Part shown: piece after piece, positions 1 through 11,115 of the stretch
Layout: every line of letters begins with the position of its first letter
Numbering within the stretch: the first letter of the stretch is position 1
DNA from: Actinomyces respiraculi
Lineage (GTDB): Bacteria > Actinomycetota > Actinomycetes > Actinomycetales > Actinomycetaceae
Direction: 5' to 3'
DNA length: 64,000 nt
Assembly: GCF_014595995.2 (NCBI RefSeq)
Contig: NZ_CP063989.1
Location: forward strand, 2,790,001 to 2,854,000
The notes under the pieces: model-generated
Seen by the model: the letters and a program-made list of their open reading frames with translations, nothing else
Databases searched by the model: none
Told to the model about the DNA's origin: nothing
Translations under genes and position numbers: made by a program

Positions 1-801
1 CTGACGCTGCCGGGCGCCGGAGTCCTCGTCCAGTGCGTCGGCGTCGGCCTGCTTACCCGGCCCGTCCTCGCCTGGTACACCACCGACAACCCGGTGGCCG
101 CCGTCCTCGCCGTCGCCGTCGCCCTCGCCCTCATCGCCACTGGCCTCCGGCACGAGGGGTGGATCGCCGGGGCGGTGCTCGCCGTCGGCTTCACCGCGGC
201 ATGGTTGCTGCTGGAGGACCTCTCCTTGCGCCCGCTCATGAGCGCGGGGCTCCTGGGGACGAGCGCTCTCGTCATCCTCGGCATCGTCCCCTGGGCCGCG
301 CTCCTCGTCTCGGGTACCTCCCACCTCGACGACGAAGCCCTGGCCGGGCGTCTTCCCCGGCGCTCGCGCGTCGACCTCGCCGTACGGCGCTCGCACGACG
401 CCATGGCCGCAGCCGTCCTCGCCTGCGCCGCTGCCACCGCCTGGTCGACCCACCTCCTTATCCAGGGCGCCGGGCTCTGGCCGATGACGCTGGCCGTCGT
501 GCTCGTCATCGGGGTCCTACTGCGCTCACGGGCCTTCCCCCTGCGCCTGGAGGTCCTCGCTTTGTGGGCGTCGGCCCTCCCCGCCTTCGCCGCCCTGCCC
601 GACAGCACGGTCAAGGTGCTCGTCGTCGCAGGCGCAGCCCTGGCCGCCGCGGGCCTGAGCCTGTACCGCCCGGCCGCGCACAACCGGGTCCGCCTGCGCC
701 AACTCGGCAACCGTCTCGAGACCCTCACCGTCATCGCCACGCTCCCGCTCCTGTGCGGGATGCAGGGGCTCTACACCCACCTGCTCACCGTCTTCTCATG
801 A
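1..801 (+). CDS. eccD: EccD-like type VII secretion membrane protein, C-terminal part
   Basis: The reading frame is open from base 1, so the 5' end lies outside the window. The 266 visible residues are almost entirely hydrophobic helices (about seven), broken by one charged loop near residues 105-135. EccD forms the central membrane channel ring of ESX (type VII) secretion machines. The assignment rests on the multi-helix topology and on position: the stop codon overlaps the next gene by 4 bp (ATGA), and that gene in turn overlaps eccC by 4 bp, so the three are translationally coupled. The N-terminal ubiquitin-like domain of EccD would be off-window and cannot be checked. Another polytopic ESX subunit is possible. 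Confidence 0.6.
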   Translation: MTLPGAGVLVQCVGVGLLTRPVLAWYTTDNPVAAVLAVAVALALIATGLRHEGWIAGAVLAVGFTAAWLLLEDLSLRPLMSAGLLGTSALVILGIVPWAALLVSGTSHLDDEALAGRLPRRSRVDLAVRRSHDAMAAAVLACAAATAWSTHLLIQGAGLWPMTLAVVLVIGVLLRSRAFPLRLEVLALWASALPAFAALPDSTVKVLVVAGAALAAAGLSLYRPAAHNRVRLRQLGNRLETLTVIATLPLLCGMQGLYTHLLTVFS

Positions 802-1661
802 GTCGACACGCCCTGCGCCACCGCCCCACCCGTCGTCTGCTCGACGCGACGTGTCTCCTCCTCACCGGAGCTGCCACGAGCCGCGCCCAGACGCAGGACC
901 TCGGCCTGCGCCTACGACGCGTCCTCCCCCTGGCCTGCCGCAGCCTCATCATCCCCTCCGTCCCTCGGGTGGGCACAAGTACGCTGTCCATCCAGCTCGC
1001 CGCTCTGCTCACCCGCACCCGCGGTCTGCCCGGGCTCCTGCTCGACGCCTCCGAGAACCCCTACGACCCGAGCACGCCAACCTGGTCGGCGCGCCCGGGC
1101 GCCCGGCCGCCCACCACCGCCGCCCAGGCGCATGCACTCGTTGGTATCACCGACGACAACCTGCTGGGGCGCCTGCGTCTGCCCGCCTGGCGGGACGAGC
1201 GCCCACCACAGTGGGACGACGTGCGCACCCACCTGTTCCGCTTCCACGACACCGTCCTGACCGAGGCGGCGCTCATGCACGACGCCCACCTGCTCGCCTC
1301 CGCCCACCACGTCCACTCCGTCGTCCTCGTCTCGCGGGCCACACGCGCCGACGTCGAGGCCACGCGCAGGCGCATCGCGGCCCTCGCCGCACCGCTCGCA
1401 CAGGTGCCGCGACGACCCCGACTCCTGCACGCCGTCGTCGCCACCGAGCCCGGCTCCGTCCTCATTCCCCGACTGCGCAAGCACGAGACCCTCATCCCCT
1501 TCGACTCGGTTCTCGCCCGGACGACGGCGACGCGGACCCCCGCCCCCGGTTTCATCGAGCGGCCCACCGGTCTGGCCCTGACGCGCCTGGCCGCCGACAT
1601 CGTCGACGCTGTCGACGTCGTGGAAGCCGTCGACGCCGCACGTCCGCAGGGGAACTCATGA
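798..1661 (+). CDS. MinD/ParA-like ESX-associated protein with degenerate P-loop
   Basis: A 287-residue protein coupled to both neighbours by 4-bp ATGA overlaps. Near residues 55-75 the stretch PRVGTSTLSIQLAALL lies where a MinD/ParA deviant Walker A (KGGxGKST) would be, but the lysines are absent. The rest has the alternating hydrophobic strands of a SIMIBI fold, e.g. GLLLDAS near 80 and VVLVSRA near 175. MinD-like proteins are often encoded in ESX operons (EspI and relatives) and are thought to regulate secretion. Loss of the P-loop lysine suggests a non-hydrolysing scaffold or regulator. The family call is an inference from fold pattern and context. Confidence 0.6.
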   Translation: MSRHALRHRPTRRLLDATCLLLTGAATSRAQTQDLGLRLRRVLPLACRSLIIPSVPRVGTSTLSIQLAALLTRTRGLPGLLLDASENPYDPSTPTWSARPGARPPTTAAQAHALVGITDDNLLGRLRLPAWRDERPPQWDDVRTHLFRFHDTVLTEAALMHDAHLLASAHHVHSVVLVSRATRADVEATRRRIAALAAPLAQVPRRPRLLHAVVATEPGSVLIPRLRKHETLIPFDSVLARTTATRTPAPGFIERPTGLALTRLAADIVDAVDVVEAVDAARPQGNS

Positions 1662-4600
1662 TCGATGTCATCCACAGGCCGGGCAGGATTGTCCCCCCGG
1701 CTCTGCCTCCCGAGCCCGTGGTCGTCCCCGACCCCCCGCAGCTCACCGACACCGGGTCCGGACAGGGCTTCCCCTTCCAGATGCTCGTCCCGCTGCTCGG
1801 CGCCGGCTCCTCGATGCTCATGATGACCGTCATGCGTGCGAACCCCGTGTTCGCACTCCTGGGCGCCGTCATGATGGTCATCACCGCCGTCGCCATGATC
1901 TCGGCCCTGCTCTCACGCCGCTTCAGCGCCGCCCGAACCCGATCCGCCAAGCGCGAGCAGTACCTCGACAAGCTCCTCACAGCCAACGAAGAGGCCACCG
2001 CGCTCGCCAACGAGCTGCGCCGGGCCCTCACCGTCTCCCATCCCGGCCCCCAGGCGCTCGCCCGCCTCGCCACCGCGCCCGAGCGACGCTGGGAACGGCG
2101 GCGCTACCACCCTGACTTCCTCAGCCTGCGCGTAGGCGTCGGCGACATCCCCGTCACCCTCGCCACCGCCTCCCCGTCCACCACGCCCACCGAGACCGAC
2201 CCGGTCCTGAAAGACCAGGCGCGGGCCATCGTTGACGCGCACTGCCTGCTGCGCACCGCCCCCGCCGTCGTCGATCTCGACAGTGCCGGGATCGTCTCCG
2301 TCGTCGGCCCGGTCGACGTCACCCGGACGCTCGCCCGCAGCCTCGTCGTCCAGGCGGCCGTCCTGCACGCCCCGGAGGACCTGCGCATCGCCCTCGCCTA
2401 CGACACCGCTGACGCCGACGCGTGGGACAGCGTGTCGCGGCTGCCGCACCTGAGGATGCACGGCGTCTTCGACGGGCCGGTGGCGATGCGGCGCACCGCC
2501 CCCGACGTCGAGCAGCTCAGTGTCCTGCTCAAGCCCGAGCTGGCCGCCATCTCCCAGCAGGTCACCCAGTACCCGAGCATCGCAAGCGCCGGCCACACCA
2601 CCGGCCCACGGACCCTCGCCGTCATCGAGGACGACGGGGCTGCTCACGAGCTCACCCTGCCGGACTCGGGCGTGCGCAGCGCCGACCTTGGCATCACCGA
2701 GCTCCATCTCGTCACCGACCGCCTCAACGAGCCCAGCGACCCGTCGGTGCGCCTGACCGCACGCCCCGACGGCACCGTCCTCATCGAAGACCTCCGCGAG
2801 CACGAGGACGCCCGGGCCCTCACCGCAGCGAGTCTTGTGTGCACCCCGGAGCCTCTGGGCCCCGCGATCGCCGAGGGCATCGTGCGCACGCTCACCCCAC
2901 TGAGCCTCGGGCGGGTCGCTGAGAGAGAGGACGCCTCCGCCGAGTCCACTTCTCTGGAGGATCTGCTCGGCGTCGAGGACCCCCGGGCGATCGACATCGC
3001 CCGCGCCTGGGCACCGCGCTCCGCACGCGACTTCCTGCGCGTGCCCATTGGCTCCGACGACTCCGGCCGGCCCCTCCTGCTCGACCTCAAGGAGTCCGCC
3101 CAGCTCGGCCAGGGGCCCCACGGCCTGTGCGTCGGGGCCACCGGCTCGGGCAAGTCCGAGCTCCTGCGCACCCTCGTCACCGCCCTCGCCACCACCCACA
3201 GCCCCGAGGACCTGGCCATGATCCTCGTCGACTACAAGGGCGGGGCCGCCTTCGCCCCCTTCGAGACCCTGCCCCACGTCGTCGGCCTCATGGACAACCT
3301 GGCCGACGACCCCGGTCTCACCGAGCGGGCCCACGCCTCCATCCAGGGCGAGGTCGTGCGCCGCCAGCGCCAGTTGCGCGACGCCGGCAGCTCGCCGGAC
3401 ATCGGCCACTACCGCAGGCTGCGCGCCCAGCACCCCGAGATGGCGCCGATGCCGCACCTGTTCCTCATCATCGACGAGTTCGGTGAGCTGCTGACCGCCA
3501 ACCCCGACTTCGTCGACCTGCTGCTGACCATCGGGCGGATCGGCCGCTCCATCGGCGTCCACCTGCTCCTGTCCAGCCAGCGCATCGAGGGCGGCAAGCT
3601 CCGCGGCCTCGACACCTACCTGTCCTACCGGATCTGCCTGCGCACCTTCACTGAGTCCGAGTCCTCCACCGTCATCGGCACGAACGACGCCTTCCACCTG
3701 CCCTCCTCCCCCGGCTACGGCTACCTCAAGGTGGACACGACGATCTTCACCCGCTTCCGTTCCGGCTTTGTCTCCGGCCCCGCCGACGAGCTCGAGGTGC
3801 AGGAGACGCCGGAGGAGGTGGCTGACAAGGAGCCCCTGCTCCTGCCCGTACACAATGGGCTCGCGCACAGCCCGGCCGTCCCGTCGGGCGAGGAGGATGT
3901 GCCCGAGGGTCACTCCGTGCAACGCACCGTCGTCGACGTCGTCGTCGAGCAGCTCACGGCGGCCACCGAGCGCCTTACGCCCGTGTGGCTTGAGCCCCTG
4001 CCTCGGCGCCTGAGCCTGGGAGCGCTCCTGAACCACCGCCTGACCGGCGGGCCGACGTCGCTCACGGCCACCGAGGCGGGAGCGCGCGCCGCCGCACCCG
4101 GCGGTACCCCCGGCGACGGGGCGGCGGCGCTCACCGCCGACGGCGAGGGGACGCTGAGCGTGCCGATCGGTCTTCTCGACGACCCCGCCCAGCAGCGCCA
4201 AGACGAGTGGCGGCTCGATCTCACCGTCGGTGGCGGGCACGTCTCGGTCCTTGGCGCACCCCAGTCGGGACGCACCACCTTCCTGTGGACGCTCGCCGCC
4301 TCCGCCGCCTTGTGCCTGTCTCCCCGGCGCCTGGCCTTCTACGGCCTCGACGCCACCGGGGGCGGCCTGTCCCGCCTCGTCGGCCTGCCCAACGTCGGGG
4401 GCATCGCCACCCGGGGCGACCGCGAGCGCATGCGCCGGGTCCTGGAGGAGATGGTCTCGATGCTCAACGACCGCGAGGCCGTTATGTCCCGCCACCGCCT
4501 CGACTCCCTCGAGGCCCTGCGTCACGAGCACGCCGCCGGCAGGCTGCCCGAGCTGCCCAGCGCTGACGTCGTGCTCCTCCTCGACGGCCTCGGGGCGCTA

Positions 4601-5707
4601 CGCGCTGACTTCTCCGAGCTGGAGGACCTCGTCGACGACGTCCTGCGGCGCGGCGGCGGGCTCGGCGTCCACGTCGTGGCCACCCTCTCGCGCGCCAACG
4701 ACCTGCGCATGGCCCAGCAGCCCCTCGTCGGCACGAAGCTGGAGCTGCGGCTCAACGACCCGCAGGACTCGGCGATCGCCCGTAAGCTCTCCCAGACCCT
4801 GAGAGCGGACGCGCCCGGGCGGGTGCTGCGACAGGACAAGCTCTTCGCCCACATCGCGCTGCCCCTGCTCGAGGGCGAGCACACGAACGTGGGCGCCGGC
4901 CTGGAGGCGCTGGCCCGCCGGACCGTCGACTCGTGGCCCGGCGCCCGGCCCGCCCAGGTGCGCCTGCTGCCGGAGGTCATCGACCCGCTCAGCCTGCCCG
5001 ACGCCGAGGAGCTGCCCGACCTGCTGCCGCTGGGCCTCATGCAGGACACGATGGAGCCGGCCTGCCTCGACCCGACGTCGCTCGACCCGCACCTCGTGGT
5101 GCTCGGCGACTCCGGTTGCGGCAAGACGACCGTCCTGCGTGGCGTCGTAGAGACACTTGTGGAACGGCACACGCCCGCCGAGCTCGTCGTCGGCCTCTAC
5201 GACGTGCGACGCGGCGTGCTGTCAGCCTGCCCGGAGGACTACCTCGGCGGGCACGCCACCTCCTCGGCGACGGCGATCGGCCTGTCCAACGCCATCGCCT
5301 CCGAGCTCGCCCAGCGCTCCGAGGCGTTGGCCTCCGGCAGCCACGTCGAGGGCCCGCGTATCGTCCTCGTCGTCGACGACTACGAGATCCTCGCCGCCGG
5401 CGGGCAGACGGTCCTGGCCCCCGTCCTGCCGTACCTGCCCTCCGCGCGCGACCTGCACCTCACCATCGTCCTGGCCCGCCCCGTCGCCGGCATCGGCTCG
5501 GCGATGTTCGAGCAGGCCCTCCAGGCGCTGCGCGACACGGGCGCCACCTGCCTGCTCATGGACGGCGACCGCTCCGAGGGGCAGATCTTCGGGATGCGTC
5601 CCGAGCACCTGGCACCCGGGCGCGGCTGGTGGATCCGGCGCGGGCGCAGGCCCCGCCTGTGCCAAGTCGCCGACTTCTCCGACCCCACCGCCCCCGCCCG
5701 TACGTGA
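1658..5707 (+). CDS. eccC: Type VII secretion ATPase EccC (three FtsK/SpoIIIE ATPase domains)
   Basis: 1349 residues, the length of a fused EccCa-EccCb. Two transmembrane helices lie at about 40-90, followed by a DUF-type region and three P-loop ATPase modules. Module 1 has an intact Walker A GATGSGKSE near 492 and Walker B LFLIIDEFGE near 600. Module 2 has GAPQSGRTT near 866, with Arg replacing the Walker lysine, and VVLLLDGLG without the catalytic acid. Module 3 has GDSGCGKTT near 1149 and VLVVDDYE. EccC energises substrate export through the ESX membrane complex: module 1 is the motor and the later modules bind substrate signals. The start overlaps the preceding stop (ATGA). Identification is firm; the substrates are not in this window. 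Confidence 0.95.
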   Translation: MIDVIHRPGRIVPPALPPEPVVVPDPPQLTDTGSGQGFPFQMLVPLLGAGSSMLMMTVMRANPVFALLGAVMMVITAVAMISALLSRRFSAARTRSAKREQYLDKLLTANEEATALANELRRALTVSHPGPQALARLATAPERRWERRRYHPDFLSLRVGVGDIPVTLATASPSTTPTETDPVLKDQARAIVDAHCLLRTAPAVVDLDSAGIVSVVGPVDVTRTLARSLVVQAAVLHAPEDLRIALAYDTADADAWDSVSRLPHLRMHGVFDGPVAMRRTAPDVEQLSVLLKPELAAISQQVTQYPSIASAGHTTGPRTLAVIEDDGAAHELTLPDSGVRSADLGITELHLVTDRLNEPSDPSVRLTARPDGTVLIEDLREHEDARALTAASLVCTPEPLGPAIAEGIVRTLTPLSLGRVAEREDASAESTSLEDLLGVEDPRAIDIARAWAPRSARDFLRVPIGSDDSGRPLLLDLKESAQLGQGPHGLCVGATGSGKSELLRTLVTALATTHSPEDLAMILVDYKGGAAFAPFETLPHVVGLMDNLADDPGLTERAHASIQGEVVRRQRQLRDAGSSPDIGHYRRLRAQHPEMAPMPHLFLIIDEFGELLTANPDFVDLLLTIGRIGRSIGVHLLLSSQRIEGGKLRGLDTYLSYRICLRTFTESESSTVIGTNDAFHLPSSPGYGYLKVDTTIFTRFRSGFVSGPADELEVQETPEEVADKEPLLLPVHNGLAHSPAVPSGEEDVPEGHSVQRTVVDVVVEQLTAATERLTPVWLEPLPRRLSLGALLNHRLTGGPTSLTATEAGARAAAPGGTPGDGAAALTADGEGTLSVPIGLLDDPAQQRQDEWRLDLTVGGGHVSVLGAPQSGRTTFLWTLAASAALCLSPRRLAFYGLDATGGGLSRLVGLPNVGGIATRGDRERMRRVLEEMVSMLNDREAVMSRHRLDSLEALRHEHAAGRLPELPSADVVLLLDGLGALRADFSELEDLVDDVLRRGGGLGVHVVATLSRANDLRMAQQPLVGTKLELRLNDPQDSAIARKLSQTLRADAPGRVLRQDKLFAHIALPLLEGEHTNVGAGLEALARRTVDSWPGARPAQVRLLPEVIDPLSLPDAEELPDLLPLGLMQDTMEPACLDPTSLDPHLVVLGDSGCGKTTVLRGVVETLVERHTPAELVVGLYDVRRGVLSACPEDYLGGHATSSATAIGLSNAIASELAQRSEALASGSHVEGPRIVLVVDDYEILAAGGQTVLAPVLPYLPSARDLHLTIVLARPVAGIGSAMFEQALQALRDTGATCLLMDGDRSEGQIFGMRPEHLAPGRGWWIRRGRRPRLCQVADFSDPTAPART

Positions 5708-5761
5708 GGCGCCGCCCTCGCACCCCGCACCACCAGACCACCACCCCGCCCGTACGTGAGG
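5693..5761 (+). repeat. 17-bp direct repeat spanning the eccC stop codon
   Basis: CCCGCCCGTACGTGAGG occurs at 5693-5709, covering the end of eccC including its TGA, and again at 5745-5761, 52 bp downstream. The second copy supplies the Shine-Dalgarno GAGGAG of the next gene. Confidence 0.8.
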
Positions 5762-5768
5762 AGCTCTC

Positions 5769-6299
5769 ATGCCGCGCATCGTCACCATTGTCTCCCCTGA
5801 GGTCCCGCACATCTCCCTGTTCACGGCGGCGGCGCTCGCACGCACCCCGGACTTCACCGTCTACCGCACGCCGGATGAGTCGCTCGTGCGGTACATCGAC
5901 GGCCAGGACCGGCAGGTGGCCGCGCTCGACGTGCCGCACCCCTTCACCGTGACCGATCAGCGCGAGGTCGAGCGGGTCGTCGGCGTGCTGCCACCGACGA
6001 CGTGGCAGCCGGTCGTCCTCACCCGCTGCATGCTGCCCATCTGGCACGCCTCCGACATGTGGGCACAGGTTGTGGCCGACGCCGCTGGGATGTCGAACGG
6101 TTACGCCGTCGAGCGGGGAGAGATCGTGAGGACCGTCCAGCCGTGGCCGTGGTCGCGGGACGAGGAGGGCGCGTGGCGCCCGGACCCGGCGTGGCACGAC
6201 GCGCAGGTCGACGCCTACTACGCGCGCACCGGTCAGGAGCGTCCCGACAAGGACGCGGCCGGGCTGGGGGACGGCTCTTCAGCCCCCACAACTCAGTAG
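5769..6299 (+). CDS. Hypothetical protein at the end of the type VII secretion cluster
   Basis: 176 residues, ATG preceded by GAGGAG at 5-nt spacing, 61 bp after eccC. No signal peptide or membrane segment is visible. Residues 1-140 look like an alpha/beta globular domain (MPRIVTIVSPEVPHISLF start, repeated VxVLPP and VVLTR strands) and the tail after 150 is charged and low in complexity. I do not recognise a family. Its position suggests a cytosolic accessory of the secretion system, but it may be unrelated. Confidence 0.6.
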   Translation: MPRIVTIVSPEVPHISLFTAAALARTPDFTVYRTPDESLVRYIDGQDRQVAALDVPHPFTVTDQREVERVVGVLPPTTWQPVVLTRCMLPIWHASDMWAQVVADAAGMSNGYAVERGEIVRTVQPWPWSRDEEGAWRPDPAWHDAQVDAYYARTGQERPDKDAAGLGDGSSAPTTQ

Positions 6300-6338
6300 C
6301 CGGACCGGCAGTCGGCCCGGACGGCCACGTCGGCCAGC

Positions 6339-6375
6339 GGCGCCCGCCCTGCCCACGGTGGGCGAGGCGGGCGCC
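6339..6375. terminator. Bidirectional hairpin terminator between convergent genes
   Basis: Two-part stem GGCGCCCGCC...GGCGGGCGCC enclosing GCCCAC/GTGGGC, between the convergent unknown gene and dps. No T-run, as usual in high-GC actinobacteria. Confidence 0.75.
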
Positions 6376-6397
6376 GACGCGTGGTGGGCTCTGCCGC

Positions 6398-6880
6398 TCA
6401 GGCGGTGTAGTTCTGGGCGGAGAGGAACCAGGCCTGCTGCTCGAGCTTCAGGGTGACGTCCTCGATGATGCCGGAGGACATGGCATCGGTCTCGTCGACG
6501 ACCTTGTGGATACCACGCAGAGTGGTGACGACGGCGTTGATGGCCGCGACCTCGTAGGTGACGGCGTCGGCGACGATCGTGAGCTCGGCGGGCGCCGTCG
6601 GCAGAGTGGAGTCGGAGACGGTGTCGGGGCGGGCGTCGGGGACGGCGTTGACGGCGCGCATGCGCTCGGCGATGGTGTCGGAGGCGTCGCGGGCAATCGC
6701 GACGACCTCGTCGAGGCCCAGGTGGATGTCGCGGAAGTTGGGGCCGACGACGTTCCAGTGGATCTGCTTGGTGACGAGGGAAAGCGCGGTCACGTCAACG
6801 AGGGCGCGCTGGAGGGCGTCGGTGAGCTCAGGGGTGGCGGTGAAGGTGGGCAGAGTGGACGGAGCAGAAACTGTGTTCAT
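6398..6880 (-). CDS. dps: Dps ferritin-like DNA-protection / iron-storage protein
   Basis: 160 residues, typical for the Dps family, which assemble as 12-mers, oxidise Fe(II) with peroxide and store ferric iron. The intersubunit ferroxidase ligands are all present with canonical spacing: H41, H53, D57, D68 and E72, within KQIHWNVVGPNFRDIH. Two adjacent ATGs exist at 6883 and 6880; the second is preferred because AAGGA lies 5 nt before it. The N-tail is short and not lysine-rich, so ferritin-like protection is more likely than DNA condensation. An inverted repeat GAATC/GATTC lies about 35 bp upstream. Stationary-phase or oxidative regulation is expected from the family. Confidence 0.95.
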   Translation of the reverse strand: MNTVSAPSTLPTFTATPELTDALQRALVDVTALSLVTKQIHWNVVGPNFRDIHLGLDEVVAIARDASDTIAERMRAVNAVPDARPDTVSDSTLPTAPAELTIVADAVTYEVAAINAVVTTLRGIHKVVDETDAMSSGIIEDVTLKLEQQAWFLSAQNYTA

Positions 6881-6912
6881 CATGTTCCTTATGATACCAG
6901 GACCACTCATTA

Positions 6913-6928
6913 GAATCACCGACGATTC
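6913..6928. promoter_or_regulatory. Inverted repeat upstream of dps
   Basis: GAATCACCGACGATTC is a 5-bp perfect inverted repeat with a 6-bp spacer, 33-48 bp before the dps start. It could be an operator for an iron or redox regulator; no specific family motif is recognised. Confidence 0.35.
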
Positions 6929-6941
6929 GGGGTGAGACCCG

Positions 6942-7313
6942 TCAGGCCTGCTCCTCCTGCATCTCGGCGATCTGCTTGCGCACCTCGTCCATGTCCAGCT
7001 CACGCGCCTGGACGATGAGCGCGTCGAGGGCCTTCGCCGGCAGGGCGCCCGCCTCGCGGTAGATGAGCACGTCGTCACGGAAGACCATGAGGGTCGGGAT
7101 GGAGGAGATGCCCAGGGCGGCGGCCAGGCCCTGCTCGGCCTCAGTGTCCACCTTCGCGAAGGTCAGGTCCGGGTTGTCCTCGGAGGCCTTCTCGAAGATC
7201 GGGGCGAAGCGCCGGCACGGACCGCACCAGGACGCCCAGAAGTCCACGAGGGTGATGCCCTCGCCTCGGACGGTCTCGTTGAACTGCTCGCCGGTGATGT
7301 TGACGGTGGCCAT
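6942..7313 (-). CDS. trxA: Thioredoxin
   Basis: 123 residues with the WCGPC redox site (C30, C33), the buried Asp (VDFW) and the cis-proline loop SSIPTLMVF. It reduces cytosolic protein disulfides using thioredoxin reductase, which is not in the window. GAGAAGGGA precedes the ATG at suitable spacing. A short acidic helix (residues 105-123) extends beyond the usual 105-110-residue fold. It lies between dps and asd on the same strand; the asd terminator at 7357-7391 separates it from asd, so it has its own transcription unit. Confidence 0.96.
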   Translation of the reverse strand: MATVNITGEQFNETVRGEGITLVDFWASWCGPCRRFAPIFEKASEDNPDLTFAKVDTEAEQGLAAALGISSIPTLMVFRDDVLIYREAGALPAKALDALIVQARELDMDEVRKQIAEMQEEQA

Positions 7314-7356
7314 GGGGTTTCCCTTCTCGGGCGTTGGGTGGACGCGAGGTGCAACG

Positions 7357-7391
7357 GTGCGGGCGGGCTACCTATTCCAGCCCGCCCGCAC
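7357..7391 (-). terminator. Rho-independent-type hairpin downstream of asd
   Basis: Perfect 13-bp stem GTGCGGGCGGGCT / AGCCCGCCCGCAC with a 9-nt loop, 36 bp after the asd stop codon. Confidence 0.8.
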
Positions 7392-7426
7392 CCGCCAACA
7401 AGAGACCTTCGTCCCGGTGGCACCCG

Positions 7427-8518
<1,092 letters not shown>

Positions 8519-8554
8519 CTAGATGGTGGGGTGGAAGGGACCGACGGCGGGCGG

Positions 8555-10081
<1,527 letters not shown>

Positions 10082-10100
10082 CGGGTTCTCCTCACCTCGG

Positions 10101-10129
10101 GGCCGCGCCGCTAGGGCTGGGGCGCGGCC
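10101..10129 (-). promoter_or_regulatory. Hairpin in the lysC leader
   Basis: GGCCGCGCC (10101-10109) pairs with GGCGCGGCC (10121-10129), 20 bp upstream of the lysC start and next to its Shine-Dalgarno. It could end upstream transcription or influence lysC expression; no known riboswitch motif is seen. Confidence 0.45.
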
Positions 10130-10293
10130 AGGGCCCGCGGGGCCCTTCGGCTCGGCCCACGACGACGTGGCGTGAGCCCAGCATACGGCCAGCCCGACGA
10201 CCGGCCGGCCACGTCCCCCATGGTGGGACCCGCGTGGGAAGAGGCCGTATCTCCGGCGCTGCCGTCGTCGCCATCCACGACGGGCGGGCAGTC

Positions 10294-10986
10294 TCAGGTG
10301 TCGAGATCGGCGAGCTCGACGGGCACGTCCGCGACCGCCTCGGCGATGGGGGTGCCGCCGTCGAAGAAGGGGATGACCCGGTGGATCGTCCGGTCATCCG
10401 CGAGCACGGCAGCGGCCACCGCGGCCACATTCGCGCGCGAGGTGAGGAGGCGCGCCCCCACGCCGTCGTCGGATCCCATCCGGGAAACGGTGATCCGGCC
10501 GCTCGACTCCTCGGCGGTGAGCACGCCGGGGCCGAGGATCGTCCAGTCCAGGCCCGTGGCCTGCAAGTGGCGGTCAGCGGCGAGCTTGGCCACGGCATAG
10601 GCGCGCAGCGGGTGGTCATCGGGGATGCGCCCGTGCGATCCGATGAAGGAGACCATGACATAGCGGCGCGCCCCGGCCCGCTCGGCGGCCTCCATGGTGC
10701 GGATGGCGGCTTGGCGGTCGACGGCATCGGTGCGCTGCGGCCCACCCTTGCCCGCGGCACCGGCGGACCAGACGATCGCGTCGGCCCCGGCGAAGGCCGC
10801 GGCCAGCTCGTCAACGCCGGCCTCCTCGACGCTCAGGACCAGCGGCTGCGCGCCGGTGGCCGCGACATCGTCGGCCTGGGCGGCGTCGCGGATGAGGGAG
10901 ATGACGTCGTCGCCGCGCTCCACGAGCAGGGGCGCGAGCAACAGGGCGACCTTGCCGTGGCCGCCGACGATGACGATGCGGGACAT
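10294..10986 (-). CDS. NAD(P)-binding atypical short-chain dehydrogenase-like protein
   Basis: 230 residues. The N-terminus RIVIVGGHGKVALLLAPLL is a Rossmann dinucleotide-binding loop of the NAD(P)H-binding (NmrA/YwnB-like) group, followed by ADAIVWSAGA and the YAVAKLAAD helix. Start chosen at the ATG preceded by AAGGAG at 5-nt spacing; longer versions would read into the intergenic repeat region. Proteins of this type act as quinone or flavin reductases or as redox sensors; the substrate cannot be deduced. It stands alone, with a repeat array upstream separating it from recR. Confidence 0.85.
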   Translation of the reverse strand: MSRIVIVGGHGKVALLLAPLLVERGDDVISLIRDAAQADDVAATGAQPLVLSVEEAGVDELAAAFAGADAIVWSAGAAGKGGPQRTDAVDRQAAIRTMEAAERAGARRYVMVSFIGSHGRIPDDHPLRAYAVAKLAADRHLQATGLDWTILGPGVLTAEESSGRITVSRMGSDDGVGARLLTSRANVAAVAAAVLADDRTIHRVIPFFDGGTPIAEAVADVPVELADLDT

Positions 10987-11115
10987 GGGAGCTCCTTCCA
11001 TCAGCGCTTCTCCGCCCACCCTACGCTCGGGCCCTCCCCGGCGCACCGCCCCCACCTTCGCTCTTCCCCACTCGACAGATGTGGGAGCGGATGGGAGGTG
11101 GCGGGTTGGCTGGCG

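Noticed and set aside
1913..4531. An 872-codon open frame on the minus strand opposite eccC
   Set aside because: It is the antisense shadow of a well-defined EccC; its translation is low-complexity (Gly/Val/Glu/Arg) with no domain. High-GC genes routinely leave long antisense frames open.
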